Shown piece by piece: positions 43,007 to 52,061 of a stretch of 64,000 nucleotides of DNA. Origin of the DNA: Corynebacterium striatum ATCC 6940 (GTDB taxonomy: Bacteria > Actinomycetota > Actinomycetes > Mycobacteriales > Mycobacteriaceae); NCBI RefSeq assembly GCF_000159135.1, contig NZ_GG667523.1, forward strand, positions 103,614 through 167,613. Reading direction: 5' to 3'. The translations under genes and the position numbers were made by a program. Within the stretch, counting starts at the first letter, position 1, and the number at the start of each line of letters is the position of its first letter. The notes below the pieces were generated by a model. The model made no database searches and had not been told where the DNA came from. It worked only from the letters and a program-made list of their open reading frames with translations.

Positions 43007-43813
43007 TTAAGACTCCTTTAGTAGATAGACAAAAGACTGCTCGGGATCGGCGGCCTGACGCCGCGCCGGATGGACTGAAATGTGGCCGTCCGCCTCCCTC
43101 ACCTGGATGGGCCAGCGATAGACCTGCGACAAAATCTCGTCGGTGTAGACCTCGCGCACCGGGCCGGCGGCGGCAACTGCCCCGTCTGCTAAGCACACGA
43201 TGTGATCGCAATAGGCCGCAGCGGCACCCAAATCGTGGAGTACCACGAGCACCGCCACTCCAGCCTGCGCCGCAATCGAGCGCACCAATCCCAAAACTTG
43301 TTCTTGGTGGCGGATATCCAGCGCCGCAGTCGGCTCGTCGAGGAGAATCACCGGGGTCTGCTGCGCCAGTACACGGGACAACGCCACACGCGCACGCTCC
43401 CCGCCAGAGAGCGTGGCAATATCGCGGCCGGCCAAGTGCGTCGCATCCACCGCCGCAAGCGCTGCGTCGATGATCGCGTCGTCCTCGGCCTGCCGGGCGG
43501 TGCCCTCCCAAGGACGCCGGCCCATGGCCACTACATCTCGCACGAGAAACTGGAAGGACACAGTAACGTCCTGCAGCATCACCGCACGCGCACGGGCCAA
43601 CGCCCCTGGGGAGGCCACCGCCGGATCCTGCCCCACGAGGGAAACGGAACCGGTGTAATCAATATCGCCGGCGATGGCCGCCAGCAGCGTGGACTTGCCC
43701 GCACCATTCGGGCCGATGAGGCCGGTGACCTCCCCTGGGCGGGCGACAAGGGAGACATCGGAAAGCAGGTTCCGCTCGCCGATCGAAACGGAAAGATTCG
43801 CAACGTTAATCAT
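43007..43813 (-). CDS. hmuV: Haemin ABC transporter ATPase HmuV
   Basis: 268 residues from ATG 43813. Walker A GPNGAGKST (near 34), Q-loop VMLQDVT, signature LSGGERARVALSRVLAQ (near 142), Walker B VILLDEPTAALD and switch HDLGAA. It powers haem import through HmuU. Its ATG overlaps the hmuU stop (TGATG). The open frame upstream of the ATG overlaps hmuU and is not coding. Confidence 0.93.
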   Translation of the reverse strand: MINVANLSVSIGERNLLSDVSLVARPGEVTGLIGPNGAGKSTLLAAIAGDIDYTGSVSLVGQDPAVASPGALARARAVMLQDVTVSFQFLVRDVVAMGRRPWEGTARQAEDDAIIDAALAAVDATHLAGRDIATLSGGERARVALSRVLAQQTPVILLDEPTAALDIRHQEQVLGLVRSIAAQAGVAVLVVLHDLGAAAAYCDHIVCLADGAVAAAGPVREVYTDEILSQVYRWPIQVREADGHISVHPARRQAADPEQSFVYLLKES

Positions 43814-44868
43814 CAGTGCATTCCTTTCTTCATCATCCGGCGCAACAGCACGAAGAAGGTGGGGCCACCCACGAGCGCGGTAAAGATACCGATGGGAAGG
43901 TCGGCGAAAGGAATAAGCGTGCGCGCAGCGACGTCGGCAAAGCCAATGAGTACGGCGCCCGCCACCGCAGAGGCTGGCAGCAAGACCCTGTTTTCTGGGC
44001 CCATGATCGTGCGCAGCAGGTGCGGCACGATAAGGCCGACGAACCCAATAAGTCCAGCGAAGGCAACTGCGCCGGCGGTAAGAATAGCCGAGGCAGCGAT
44101 GGCGATAATGCGCAGTCGCTTGACGTCGACGCCAGTGTGTTCCGCGGCGCGCTCGCCCAGCGCGAGCACATCGAGCTGGCGGCCAAGACACAGCGCGATG
44201 GCCATCCCGACGAGGGCGATGGGGAGGACCACCCACACGTGTTTCCACTGGGAGCCGTTGAGCGAACCCATTTGCCAAAAGATGATCTGCTCGCGGTTCG
44301 AAGTGGGCGCCAGGTACATCATGAAGGAGATGATGGCGTTGCACACCGCGTTGATGGCAATGCCGGTCAGGATCAGATTGACCACCGCCACACGCCCTCG
44401 TGAGCGCGCCAACTGATAGATCAGCGCGGTAACCAGCAGCGCCGTAGCAAACGCCGCGAGCGGGACCGTGAAGGTACCCAGGACGGAGATATTAAAGACG
44501 ATTACCACGGCCGCGCCCACACCGGCACCGGAGGTCACGCCCACGATGGAGGGCTCAGCCAGCGGGTTGGCGAACACGGCCTGCATGAGCGTGCCCGCCA
44601 CGCCCAGGCACGCGCCGACCAAGAAACCGAGCAGAATGCGCGGCAGGCGGATCTGCCACACGACATTGGCCGTCAAGCCACCATCAGGGCCCGCGACCAT
44701 AATCTGCACCAGGTCACCCAGCGCGACGTAGTACTGCCCCAGCGCGAGCGACAGGACGAAGGCGACACCAAGCAGCGCCGCGAGCAATACGAATACACCA
44801 CGCCGCAGCCGGGAGCGTCGCGCGAAGACCTCCGTGGAGGCCGCCGGTTTAAGCATTGTCTGGGTCAT
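43813..44868 (-). CDS. hmuU: Haemin ABC transporter permease HmuU
   Basis: 351 residues, FecCD family, about ten helices. It has VWQIRLPRILLGFLVGACLGVAGTLMQAVFANPLAEPSIVGVTSGAGVGA, the conserved RLPR-LxG-QxxxxNPLAxPxxLGxxxGA pattern, and later GLIGFVGLIVPHLLR, which contacts the ATPase. The N-terminus (MTQTMLKPAASTEVFARRSRLRR) is cytosolic. It overlaps the 3' end of hmuT by 20 bp. Confidence 0.93.
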   Translation of the reverse strand: MTQTMLKPAASTEVFARRSRLRRGVFVLLAALLGVAFVLSLALGQYYVALGDLVQIMVAGPDGGLTANVVWQIRLPRILLGFLVGACLGVAGTLMQAVFANPLAEPSIVGVTSGAGVGAAVVIVFNISVLGTFTVPLAAFATALLVTALIYQLARSRGRVAVVNLILTGIAINAVCNAIISFMMYLAPTSNREQIIFWQMGSLNGSQWKHVWVVLPIALVGMAIALCLGRQLDVLALGERAAEHTGVDVKRLRIIAIAASAILTAGAVAFAGLIGFVGLIVPHLLRTIMGPENRVLLPASAVAGAVLIGFADVAARTLIPFADLPIGIFTALVGGPTFFVLLRRMMKKGMH

Positions 44869-45907
44869 AGATTGCCTGCGCGAGTTTGAGAAGAGTCTGT
44901 CCGGTCAAGGGCCCGAAGGCGAGCGATTGCCCGTCTGGGATGGTCACGATCCGCTGCTTTTGGCCCGCGGTGGTTTGTGCAATGCCAGGGCGCTCGAGGA
45001 GGCCTTCGACGCCGCCGGTCGACTCCAGGCCGCCCGTCATCATGATGATGACCTCAGGGTTAATCTTTGCCAAAGATTCGGCGTTGGCAGGTTCGGCGTA
45101 CGAGAGGTGGTATTCGGTGCCGAGGTCTACGCCGCCCACACCCTCAATGAGGTCCTTGGCGCCCGTGCCTTCTCCCATGATGAAGAAGATGCCGCCGTTG
45201 CCGCGCGCGTAAAGGAACGCCATGCGCATGGGCTTCTCCGGCACGATGTCTGCGATGGCCGCCTTATCTTTTTCGATTTCTTCGACGGAGCGGTTGGCCA
45301 GCGTTTCGCCGTCGTCTGGCAGACCCACGACCGCGGCCAGGTTTTTGATGTCCTCGTCCACCGAGTCAATGGTGCGTTTCGGCTCCATGACTACGGTGGT
45401 CACTCCTGCGGCGCGAATCTGGTCGATGGCGTCGCGCGGGCCGATCGAATGATCGACGATGAACAGCGTGGGCCGGAGCTCGAGCACGGCCTCCACGTTG
45501 ATGTTGTGTCCGCCCTGGGTCACGACGGGGCGATCGGCGATAGCGTTTTCCGTCGACGACACCGTGCGACCCACGATATTGTCCGTAAGCCCCAGGCCCT
45601 CGAGGGTTTTCGTATACGTACCGTAGAGATCCAATGCCACGATTCGGGACACATCCGTAACGGAGACGTCGTAACCGTCAGCATCCGTGAGCTCCACCGG
45701 CAGAGCGGGAGTAGGCGACTCCGTCACCGCGACGACATCCTCGAAATCTGTCACATTCGACACGCCCGTAAACGAGCGCGGGTCTTTGGCCGACTGCGCG
45801 TCTGGGAGGGCTTCGCGCAGCTGCGCGTCTTGGGATTCATAGGCGCCTTGGACGCCGCACCCCGTGAGGGCGAGGACACACGCCAACGCCACCAAAAGTC
45901 GTTTCAT
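44849..45907 (-). CDS. hmuT: Haemin-binding lipoprotein HmuT
   Basis: 352 residues from ATG 45907. Signal peptide with lipobox LALTGC (Cys17). The periplasmic-binding fold (TonB/BtuF class) begins near 80 (DVSRIVALDLYGTYTKTLEGLG). VVTQGGHNINVEAVLELRPTLFIVD and the later PEVIIMMTGGLES match haemin-binding proteins. Candidate haem ligands are in the His of GGHN and the Tyr of TEYHLSY. Anchored outside the membrane, it passes haem from HtaA to HmuUV. Confidence 0.93.
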   Translation of the reverse strand: MKRLLVALACVLALTGCGVQGAYESQDAQLREALPDAQSAKDPRSFTGVSNVTDFEDVVAVTESPTPALPVELTDADGYDVSVTDVSRIVALDLYGTYTKTLEGLGLTDNIVGRTVSSTENAIADRPVVTQGGHNINVEAVLELRPTLFIVDHSIGPRDAIDQIRAAGVTTVVMEPKRTIDSVDEDIKNLAAVVGLPDDGETLANRSVEEIEKDKAAIADIVPEKPMRMAFLYARGNGGIFFIMGEGTGAKDLIEGVGGVDLGTEYHLSYAEPANAESLAKINPEVIIMMTGGLESTGGVEGLLERPGIAQTTAGQKQRIVTIPDGQSLAFGPLTGQTLLKLAQAIYDPDNA

Positions 45908-45950
45908 GCGAAACGAATCCTTTCTCAAGTCTTGGGTAAAAAGGGGTGCG

Positions 45951-47798
45951 CTACGCCGGGTTGCGCAGGACGACGGAGCCCATGGAACCGCCGGCGATGG
46001 CGAGGCCTGCGATAAGCAGCAGGAGCCACGTGGTCGCCTCCGGCGAGGAGCCCGAGGCTGCGGCCTTCTTGATCTGGAAGTTGCCGCTGCCGTCTTCATA
46101 ACCAGACGTGCTCGTGCCGTCCGCGGCCTGCAGGCCGTTTCCCGCAGAGCTTTCCGATGCCGCCCGCTTTGCCGCCGCAGCACTCTGACCGCCGGCAGTC
46201 GTCACCGCACCAGTGTTTGCCGTAGTTCCACTCACTCCGGCGCAGTCCCCGGATCCACCAAGTTGCGCGTGCAACGAGAGCGGATCAAGGGTCGTGCCCG
46301 GCTCATAGAAATTCGCGAACGCATCATTTCCCGCTGCAGTCAGCGTGACGGTGGCTTCGCCGTCGACGGCAGAGTCACTCACGTCGAGCTGGCTAAACGA
46401 CATGTCTCCGAGCACCGTGCGTCCAAAGTCCTTGCGCTCGCCCTCCATGTTGGAGGAACGCACGTCAGCGATGAGTTGACCGCTCGTCCCGTTGAACCGG
46501 ACTTCTAGGTTCGCGATAGTGAGATCGAGGACCCCGTTGTGGCCGGTAAAATGCATGGAGCCGCCGTAGCGGATGGAACCTGACCGCGCCGCTGTATCCA
46601 CATCTCCGCCGTTGCCCGTGAACTGGAAACGCGAGTTGTCGTACCCTACGCCGTCGAGCGTCCAGGCGCCCTTGGCGATGGAGCCGGTGATATACGACTG
46701 GAAGGACTTCTTGACGCCCCACTCGGCGGTCGCAGCCTGCACGCCCGTGGCTACGCAGGTTTCTGACTGCCCTCCACTAGCCGCGGACCCGGGGTCTTGC
46801 GACCGCGCGGTTCTTGTGGTTCCAGTAGTGCCGGAAGTACCCGAAGTACTACCCGAAGCACCCGAAGGGTTCGCGGTGCCCGAAGTGCTCGCGGTGCCCG
46901 AAGTGCTGGCGCCCGACGTGCCTGAACCACTGGTGGTGCTAGTGGTCGTACCCGTGGCGGCATCCGTGCGAGAACGGAAGGATTTTAGCTGGTCTAGGAA
47001 GGACTCCGTGTTGCCCATGAAGGTGGTCAGGCCATTCATGGTGTCGTTCGTTTCCTTCAAAATCGCCATAGCTTCTGCATTGCGACCGGTAAACGTGCCC
47101 GAGATTGTCCCCAAGGACTTCGAACCGCTGCCTGAACCGCCAGAAGACCCGCCGCAGCTGCCGTCCGTGGCCACGGTCCCTGACGAGGGGTCCATCGACT
47201 GTCCCGCCTCATAGGCGATAAAGAGTTTGTGCCCTTCGTCGGTGAGCCTGACGTCGCCGGAAAGGTCGAGCGTGCGTGCGGACGCGTCGACGGGTTGCGC
47301 TAGATCAATCCCCGCGATGACCACGTTATCTCCGGTAATCCGCGGGCCGCGTGCGGACTTATTCACCATGTCAGATTCATAAGAGACGTAATCCACCACG
47401 ATCGCCGCCCGGTTGCCGGAGGCCTGAATCTTCCAGTCCGTCAGCGTCATATCCAACAGATTGTCGCCGCCGTAGTTGTGGCCAGTGAAGTGGATGACGC
47501 CGCCAAAGGGGACGGTGACGGTATCGCCGTGTACGGAGGCCTTACCCGGAGTGAAGGTAAAAGCACCGTCTGCGCCGGTTTCGGAACCGGTAAAACCAAT
47601 GCCGTCCGTTTGCCACTTGCCTTTGGCGACTTGGCCTTGGATATAGCTTCGGTAGGACTGCTTAATGCCCCAATTCCAGGAGCAGGTTCCGGCAGCCGAG
47701 GCGACAGGAGCGTTGAGCGCGACCGAAGGGAGTGCGATGAGAGCACTGGCAGCAAGAGTGCCCAATATTCGACGGAGAATCACGGATATAGTCCTCAT
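45951..47798 (-). CDS. htaA: HtaA, two-domain surface haemin receptor
   Basis: 615 residues from ATG 47798. Signal peptide (about 1-36), HtaA/CR domain 1 (about 40-210, WNWGIKQSYRSYIQGQVAKGKW), a Gly/Ser/Thr-rich linker (about 265-360), CR domain 2 (about 375-545, AEWGVKKSFQSYITGSIAKGAW), and a C-terminal helix (near 590-610). It binds haemin at the cell surface and can take it from haemoglobin in related species. Two domains, like C. diphtheriae HtaA, distinguish it from the one-domain HtaB and HtaC. First gene of the hmu operon. Confidence 0.92.
   Translation of the reverse strand: MRTISVILRRILGTLAASALIALPSVALNAPVASAAGTCSWNWGIKQSYRSYIQGQVAKGKWQTDGIGFTGSETGADGAFTFTPGKASVHGDTVTVPFGGVIHFTGHNYGGDNLLDMTLTDWKIQASGNRAAIVVDYVSYESDMVNKSARGPRITGDNVVIAGIDLAQPVDASARTLDLSGDVRLTDEGHKLFIAYEAGQSMDPSSGTVATDGSCGGSSGGSGSGSKSLGTISGTFTGRNAEAMAILKETNDTMNGLTTFMGNTESFLDQLKSFRSRTDAATGTTTSTTSGSGTSGASTSGTASTSGTANPSGASGSTSGTSGTTGTTRTARSQDPGSAASGGQSETCVATGVQAATAEWGVKKSFQSYITGSIAKGAWTLDGVGYDNSRFQFTGNGGDVDTAARSGSIRYGGSMHFTGHNGVLDLTIANLEVRFNGTSGQLIADVRSSNMEGERKDFGRTVLGDMSFSQLDVSDSAVDGEATVTLTAAGNDAFANFYEPGTTLDPLSLHAQLGGSGDCAGVSGTTANTGAVTTAGGQSAAAAKRAASESSAGNGLQAADGTSTSGYEDGSGNFQIKKAAASGSSPEATTWLLLLIAGLAIAGGSMGSVVLRNPA
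46800..46990. repeat. Low-complexity Gly/Ser/Thr linker in htaA
   Basis: Short imperfect repeats built on (G)TSG/ASTSGT-type codons encode the flexible linker between the two CR domains. The units are irregular in length and lack fixed spacers, so this is protein linker and not a CRISPR array. Such tracts can vary in length between strains. Confidence 0.75.
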
Positions 47799-47833
47799 GA
47801 AGTAATGATGAGACGAACAAAAAGAATCAGAAG

Positions 47834-47891
47834 TTAGGCTACACATACCTATGCAGTTTTGCATAGGCTACACTAACCTAAGTTAGGTAAG
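47834..47891 (-). promoter_or_regulatory. Cluster of DtxR-like boxes and a hairpin before htaA
   Basis: Three overlapping or adjacent DtxR-like boxes lie upstream of htaA: TTAGGCTACACATACCTAT (47834-47852, about 13/19), ATAGGCTACACTAACCTAA (47863-47881, about 15/19) and CTAACCTAAGTTAGGTAAG (47873-47891), the last strongly palindromic. Between them, CCTATGCA/TGCATAGG (47848-47867) forms an 8-bp stem. The boxes are shared with the divergent membrane protein gene at 47924, so both may be iron-regulated. Confidence 0.65.
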
Positions 47892-47923
47892 CAACCCCCA
47901 ACAAAGGACACTCTTATTCCGTC

Positions 47924-48445
47924 ATGACATCGTCGACTACCAGCTCCTTCAAAAATCTGTATCCCGACGTAGACCCCACGCGTGGGTTACCTCTCAGCGT
48001 CTCCGAGCGCCTTGCGCTGTCTCTCGCGCTCGCGATTGCAGCCTATGGAGCCGTAACCGCAGACATGCTCATTGCAGGCGCCGGCATGGCCTTCACCCTC
48101 ATAGCCTCGGTGCTGCAACAGCACAAGACCGCGCGTCGGATTCGCTCCGAAGCGCGCACTCGCTTCCCCAGCGAAGACTGGGCCGAACACCGCGCCACGC
48201 GGCGGTTCAACCTCGGCGTCCTGGTCCCTTTGTGGGTCGGAATCATCATCGCCTTGTGCGCGGCCGGATACTGGTTCGTGCCGCCCGAATATGCAACTCC
48301 CGCCGCCATCGTCATCGCGGTTCTCGTTGCCCTGCTCGCCTGGTTCATGCCAGGCATCAGCCCCCTGTGGCGAGGCAAGCAGACCGATCCCCCGGCACCA
48401 GAGGAAGACACCGACACCGCAGTCATGTACTTCGAGAAGCTTTAG
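47924..48445 (+). CDS. Membrane protein divergent from htaA, unknown function
   Basis: 173 residues with about four helices, two near residues 28-65 and two near 103-145, and a central basic loop (QQHKTARRIRSEARTRFPSEDWAEHRATRRFN). The tail is acidic (EEDTDTAVMYFEKL). No family recognised. Its promoter shares the DtxR-box region with htaA, so a haem/iron role is possible. Confidence 0.7.
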   Translation: MTSSTTSSFKNLYPDVDPTRGLPLSVSERLALSLALAIAAYGAVTADMLIAGAGMAFTLIASVLQQHKTARRIRSEARTRFPSEDWAEHRATRRFNLGVLVPLWVGIIIALCAAGYWFVPPEYATPAAIVIAVLVALLAWFMPGISPLWRGKQTDPPAPEEDTDTAVMYFEKL

Positions 48446-48463
48446 GCTTGCCGCACCCCAGCC

Positions 48464-49390
48464 TTACACATCAAGCAGATCCAGTAGCTCATCAAAAGCT
48501 GGCGCGACCTGCGTGCGCCACAGCGTCGTCGCCTTCGGGTCGCCGCGTCCGGGGCCGCCGTTAATCACAGAGACTTCCTTGCCCTGTTTGAGCGCGTCGA
48601 GCATGAAGCGGTATCCGCTCATCACCGCGAGCGACGACCCAACGACGATCAGCGAACTCGACCGCGCCAGCAAATCCCGCGCTGCGTCCCGCCGCTCCGC
48701 CGGAACCGGCTCGCCGAAGTAGACGACGTCCGGCTTGAGCAACTCCGATCCGCAGCGGATACATGGAGCCATCACGAACTCGTCCACCGCCTGCTGCGAG
48801 AGCGCGACGTCGCCGTCCGGGTTAACTTCATCCGCGCGCACGACCCAGCGCTCCAGATAGCCCGGATTCGCGGCAGCCAGCCGGGCATCAAAGGCCCCAC
48901 GGTCTTCTGCATACCCGCAGTTCAGGCAGACAACATGCTCCATATCGCCGTGGAGCGGGATAAGCGTTTCAGTTCCGGCTTCTTTATGCAGGCCGTCCAC
49001 GTTTTGCGTCACGATGCCGGAGAGCAGCCCGGCGCACTCCAGCTCCACGAGTGCGTAGTGGGTACGGTTCGGCCTCGCCGCATCCATGACTCGCCAGCCC
49101 ACGAACGAGCGCGCCCAATAGCGGTGGCTCGCGGCGGAATCATAGCGAAATTCCTGATACGTCATCGGCGTATGCCTCGATAGCGACCCTTGAGGGCCGC
49201 GGTAGTCCGGGACGCCGGAATCCGTCGACACGCCCGCTCCCGTGAGGACCATGACCCCGCCGGCACGCAGTTGCTCAGCGACCCGCTCCGCCGCGTGCGG
49301 GGTCGGCTCAGTTGTCTCGCTCACCACCCGCTGGATAGACCGCAGCGCGGAGCGGTGGGCAAGTGCAATGCCCGGATCCTGAAAAGCCAT
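48464..49390 (-). CDS. Class II sirtuin (SIRT4-like NAD-dependent deacylase)
   Basis: 308 residues from ATG 49390. VLTGAGVSTDSGVPDYRG (NAD site, near 50), TQNVDGLHKEAG, IPLHGDMEHVVCLNCG (catalytic His and zinc CxxC), and APCIRCGSELLKPDVVYFGEPVP (second zinc CxxC). The loop SLSRHTPMTYQEFRYDSAASHRYWARSF is the class II pattern, which lacks the YxxR acyl-binding pair found in the other sirtuin of this window. Substrates unknown. It lies 10 bp after bsaP. Confidence 0.9.
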   Translation of the reverse strand: MAFQDPGIALAHRSALRSIQRVVSETTEPTPHAAERVAEQLRAGGVMVLTGAGVSTDSGVPDYRGPQGSLSRHTPMTYQEFRYDSAASHRYWARSFVGWRVMDAARPNRTHYALVELECAGLLSGIVTQNVDGLHKEAGTETLIPLHGDMEHVVCLNCGYAEDRGAFDARLAAANPGYLERWVVRADEVNPDGDVALSQQAVDEFVMAPCIRCGSELLKPDVVYFGEPVPAERRDAARDLLARSSSLIVVGSSLAVMSGYRFMLDALKQGKEVSVINGGPGRGDPKATTLWRTQVAPAFDELLDLLDV

Positions 49391-49400
49391 GTCCGCCAGC

Positions 49401-49646
49401 TTACGCGGGCAGGTGCTCCTCGTAGAGCCAATCCGAGTCCAGCTCCCCGTGGCGCGAACACTTCGTACTCCAGCCGTCCGGGCGGACCTGCGCCACCATG
49501 CGGCGGCCACAGATCTGGCAGTAGCGCGGCACATCCAATCCCGCCGCTGCCGCCGGGTGCAGGTGCGCCTCATGGAAAGGCTCACCCGTGTTCGGGTGGA
49601 AAATAGGCTCCTCGCCAGCCAGAACGGCCGCCGCTAGCTCGTCCAC
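49401..49646 (-). CDS. bsaP: BsaP, biotin synthase auxiliary protein
   Basis: 81 residues beginning at the base where bioB stops (start and stop overlap). It has RYCQICGRRM and TKCSRHGELDSDWLYEEHLPA: three cysteines arranged CxxC...C plus nearby His. The size and pattern match the small actinobacterial protein encoded after bioB. In mycobacteria, BsaP is an auxiliary needed by biotin synthase to convert dethiobiotin to biotin. The coupling with bioB supports a joint role. Recognition is by context and cysteine pattern. Confidence 0.8.
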   Translation of the reverse strand: MDELAAAVLAGEEPIFHPNTGEPFHEAHLHPAAAAGLDVPRYCQICGRRMVAQVRPDGWSTKCSRHGELDSDWLYEEHLPA

Positions 49647-50626
49647 TAGAGGGCCTTAATCGGCAGGTCGATGCGACCCAGCATGTCGACGTCCTTCTCG
49701 ATCTGGCGGCCAAGCGTGGTCAGGTAGTTGCCGGCGATGATGGCGTTAATGCCGCCGAGCAGGCCCTTCTCCGTGCCGTCGTCGCCAAGCGAAAGCTCGC
49801 GGCCGCCTGCAAAGCGCAAGGTCACAGACGGCATCGCCAAGCGGAACGCCGCCACCGCGCGCAGCGCCTCACCCAGCGGGACCAGCGGATAATCCGCGAA
49901 CGGGGTGCCAGGACGAGGATCGAGGAAGTTCATTGGGACCTCGCAAGGCTCGATCTGCGCGAGCTGGTACGCGAACTCCGCGCGATCCGCCAGAGACTCG
50001 CCCATACCGATGATGCCGCCGGAGCAGACCTCCATGCCCACCGCGCGCACGTTGTCGAGGGTCTCCTTGCGCTCTTCCCAGGTATGCGTAGTCACCACGT
50101 TAGGGAAGAAGGAACGGGAGGTCTCCAGGTTGTGGTTGTAGCGCTGGGCGCCCATGTCCTTCAGGCGCTGCGCCTGCTCGCGCGTGAGCGTGCCGAGCGA
50201 GCAAGAAATCTCGATGTCTACCTCATCCAGGATGGCGGGGATTGCCTCCGCGACCTGGGAAAGCAAGTTCTCATCCGGCGACTTTACGGCGGCAACGATG
50301 CAAAACTCCGTCGCACCAGTCTTGGCGGTCTTCTTGGCGGCCTCCACCAGCTCAGGGATGTTGAGGCGGGCAGCGCGCACTGGGGACTCGAAGAGACCTG
50401 ACTGCGAGCAGAAGTGGCAGTCCTCAGGGCAGCCGCCGGTCTTGATGGAGATGATGCCCTCCACCGAAACGTCTGGGCCGCACCACTTCAGACGAGTCTG
50501 GTGGGCGATGTCTGCGATTTCCTCCAGCTGCTCATCCGGAACCTGCAGCACTTCCAGCAATTCTTCTTGGCTGAGACCAATACCCTGGCCTAGGGCTTTA
50601 TCACGGGCGATATCGATAATGCTCAT
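49646..50626 (-). CDS. bioB: Biotin synthase BioB
   Basis: 326 residues from ATG 50626. A radical-SAM enzyme with [14 protein letters not shown] (CxxxCxxC cluster, near 62-69), and later Cys residues for the [2Fe-2S] cluster ([27 protein letters not shown]), with RFAGGRE supplying the Arg ligand. It inserts sulfur into dethiobiotin. A palindromic BioQ-like operator lies 15 bp upstream. With bioA and bioD at 61.8-63.7 kb the window encodes the last three steps; bioF was not seen. Confidence 0.95.
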   Translation of the reverse strand: MSIIDIARDKALGQGIGLSQEELLEVLQVPDEQLEEIADIAHQTRLKWCGPDVSVEGIISIKTGGCPEDCHFCSQSGLFESPVRAARLNIPELVEAAKKTAKTGATEFCIVAAVKSPDENLLSQVAEAIPAILDEVDIEISCSLGTLTREQAQRLKDMGAQRYNHNLETSRSFFPNVVTTHTWEERKETLDNVRAVGMEVCSGGIIGMGESLADRAEFAYQLAQIEPCEVPMNFLDPRPGTPFADYPLVPLGEALRAVAAFRLAMPSVTLRFAGGRELSLGDDGTEKGLLGGINAIIAGNYLTTLGRQIEKDVDMLGRIDLPIKAL

Positions 50627-50640
50627 GGAGAGCAGCGTAC

Positions 50641-50655
50641 TTGAACAGCGTTCAA
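50641..50655 (-). promoter_or_regulatory. BioQ-like operator upstream of bioB
   Basis: TTGAAC-AGC-GTTCAA, a perfect 6+3+6 palindrome ending 15 bp before the bioB ATG. It matches the known corynebacterial BioQ site type (TGAAC-N3-GTT). The same 15-bp architecture occurs at bioA and at the POT transporter. Confidence 0.8.
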
Positions 50656-50703
50656 ATTTTGCTAAAAGCACCCAATTTTATCGCACCGACTACCCTCAAA
50701 CGC

Positions 50704-52011
50704 ATGACGCTTTACGACGACACCCTCGCTCTCCTGCAAGAACTCATCCGCAATGCGTGCGTTAACGACCTCACGCCGGACTCCGGCAACGAGGTGCGCA
50801 ACGCCGACACCTTGGAGAAGTTCTTCGAGGGAACTGACGTCGAGATCGCGCGCTACGAGTCCCACCCGGGCCGCGTTTCCATCGTGGTCACCGTACCCGG
50901 CGATCCAGAAAAGGAGCCGCTTACCCTCATGGGACACACGGATGTGGTTCCCGTTGACGAGCCGAAATGGACCAAGCCGCCTTTCGACGCCCTCATCGAA
51001 GGCGGCAAGCTCTACGGCCGCGGTGCGGTGGACATGCTCTTTATTACTGCATCCATGGCGGCGGTCACCCGCAAGATTGCCCAGGAGGGCAACCCAGGCG
51101 GCACCCTGGCATTCGTGGGCATGGCCGACGAAGAAGCCCGCGGCGGGCTCGGCGTGAAGTTCATGTCAGAGCAGCACCCGGATGCGTTTTCGTGGAAGAA
51201 CTGCCTGTCCGAGACCGGCGGCAGCCACCTACCCGGCGCGCTCGGCTTCAACGTTGGCGAGAAGGGCGCTGGCCAGCGCCGCCTGCACGTGCATGGCGAC
51301 GCCGGCCACGGATCCACACCCTATGGCAAGGACTTTGCCATCGTGAAGATCGGCGAGGTCGCACGCCGCATCGCCGCTGCTGAACCGCCGGTTGCTTCGA
51401 ATGAGATCTGGGAGGGATTCGTCAAGACCTTCAAATTCGATCCAGAAACAGAGGCGGCACTAATTGCGGGCACCGGCGACTACTCGAAGTTCGGCGATCT
51501 TGCCGCGTACGCTCATGCGTTTAGCCACACCACTATCGCCGAGACCGTCCTGCGTGCTGGCGGCGCAATCAACGTGCTGCCTTCCCACGCCTACCTGGAG
51601 ATGGATATCCGCCCCTTCCCAGGCCAGACCCAGGATGAGCTCGATAACTTCCTGCGCGAGGCACTAGGAGATCTTGCTGACGAGGTTGAAATCGAGCACC
51701 TCATCACCGAGGACGCCACCCAGTCCTCCACCGATACGAAGCTCTGGCACGCGATTGAGGCAACCTCCAAAGAGTTTTTCCCCGATAAAGATGTGGTTCC
51801 AGTCCACGCCACGGGTGGTTCCGATCTGCGTTTCGCGCGCCGTATGGGCGGCAACGCCTATGGCTTTGCCATGCATGCCGAAGCCCGCGATATGGCGAGC
51901 GCCAACTCCCAGCTGCACAGCCACGACGAGCATCTTTATCTCGAGGATTTGGAGCTTACAGTGCGCGCTTATGACTCACTTGTAACGCGGTTCCTTTCTT
52001 CCGAAAAGTAG
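50704..52011 (+). CDS. M20-family metallopeptidase (dipeptidase/carboxypeptidase-like)
   Basis: 435 residues from ATG 50704; the open frame upstream includes the bioB operator, so this start is preferred. TLMGHTDVVPVD (zinc His and following Asp), YGRGAVDM (bridging Asp), MADEEARGG (catalytic Glu-Glu) and a late HATGGSDLRFARR. The dimerisation domain is inserted at about 190-310. M20 hydrolases act on N-acyl amino acids or dipeptides. It is divergent from bioB, so the operator lies between them, but no biotin link is evident. Confidence 0.88.
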   Translation: MTLYDDTLALLQELIRNACVNDLTPDSGNEVRNADTLEKFFEGTDVEIARYESHPGRVSIVVTVPGDPEKEPLTLMGHTDVVPVDEPKWTKPPFDALIEGGKLYGRGAVDMLFITASMAAVTRKIAQEGNPGGTLAFVGMADEEARGGLGVKFMSEQHPDAFSWKNCLSETGGSHLPGALGFNVGEKGAGQRRLHVHGDAGHGSTPYGKDFAIVKIGEVARRIAAAEPPVASNEIWEGFVKTFKFDPETEAALIAGTGDYSKFGDLAAYAHAFSHTTIAETVLRAGGAINVLPSHAYLEMDIRPFPGQTQDELDNFLREALGDLADEVEIEHLITEDATQSSTDTKLWHAIEATSKEFFPDKDVVPVHATGGSDLRFARRMGGNAYGFAMHAEARDMASANSQLHSHDEHLYLEDLELTVRAYDSLVTRFLSSEK

Positions 52012-52061
52012 GTCACTGCCTGGGAAAAGTCGGCGCCGGAAAGCCGTGTCCGGGGCATGTT

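Noticed and set aside
42104..43021. Long + strand frame opposite htaB
   Set aside because: Antisense to a gene with signal peptide, HtaA domain and operon context.
46800..46990. Short repeated units in htaA considered as a CRISPR array
   Set aside because: The units are irregular codon-level repeats inside an open frame encoding a Gly/Ser/Thr linker; no constant repeat-spacer pattern.
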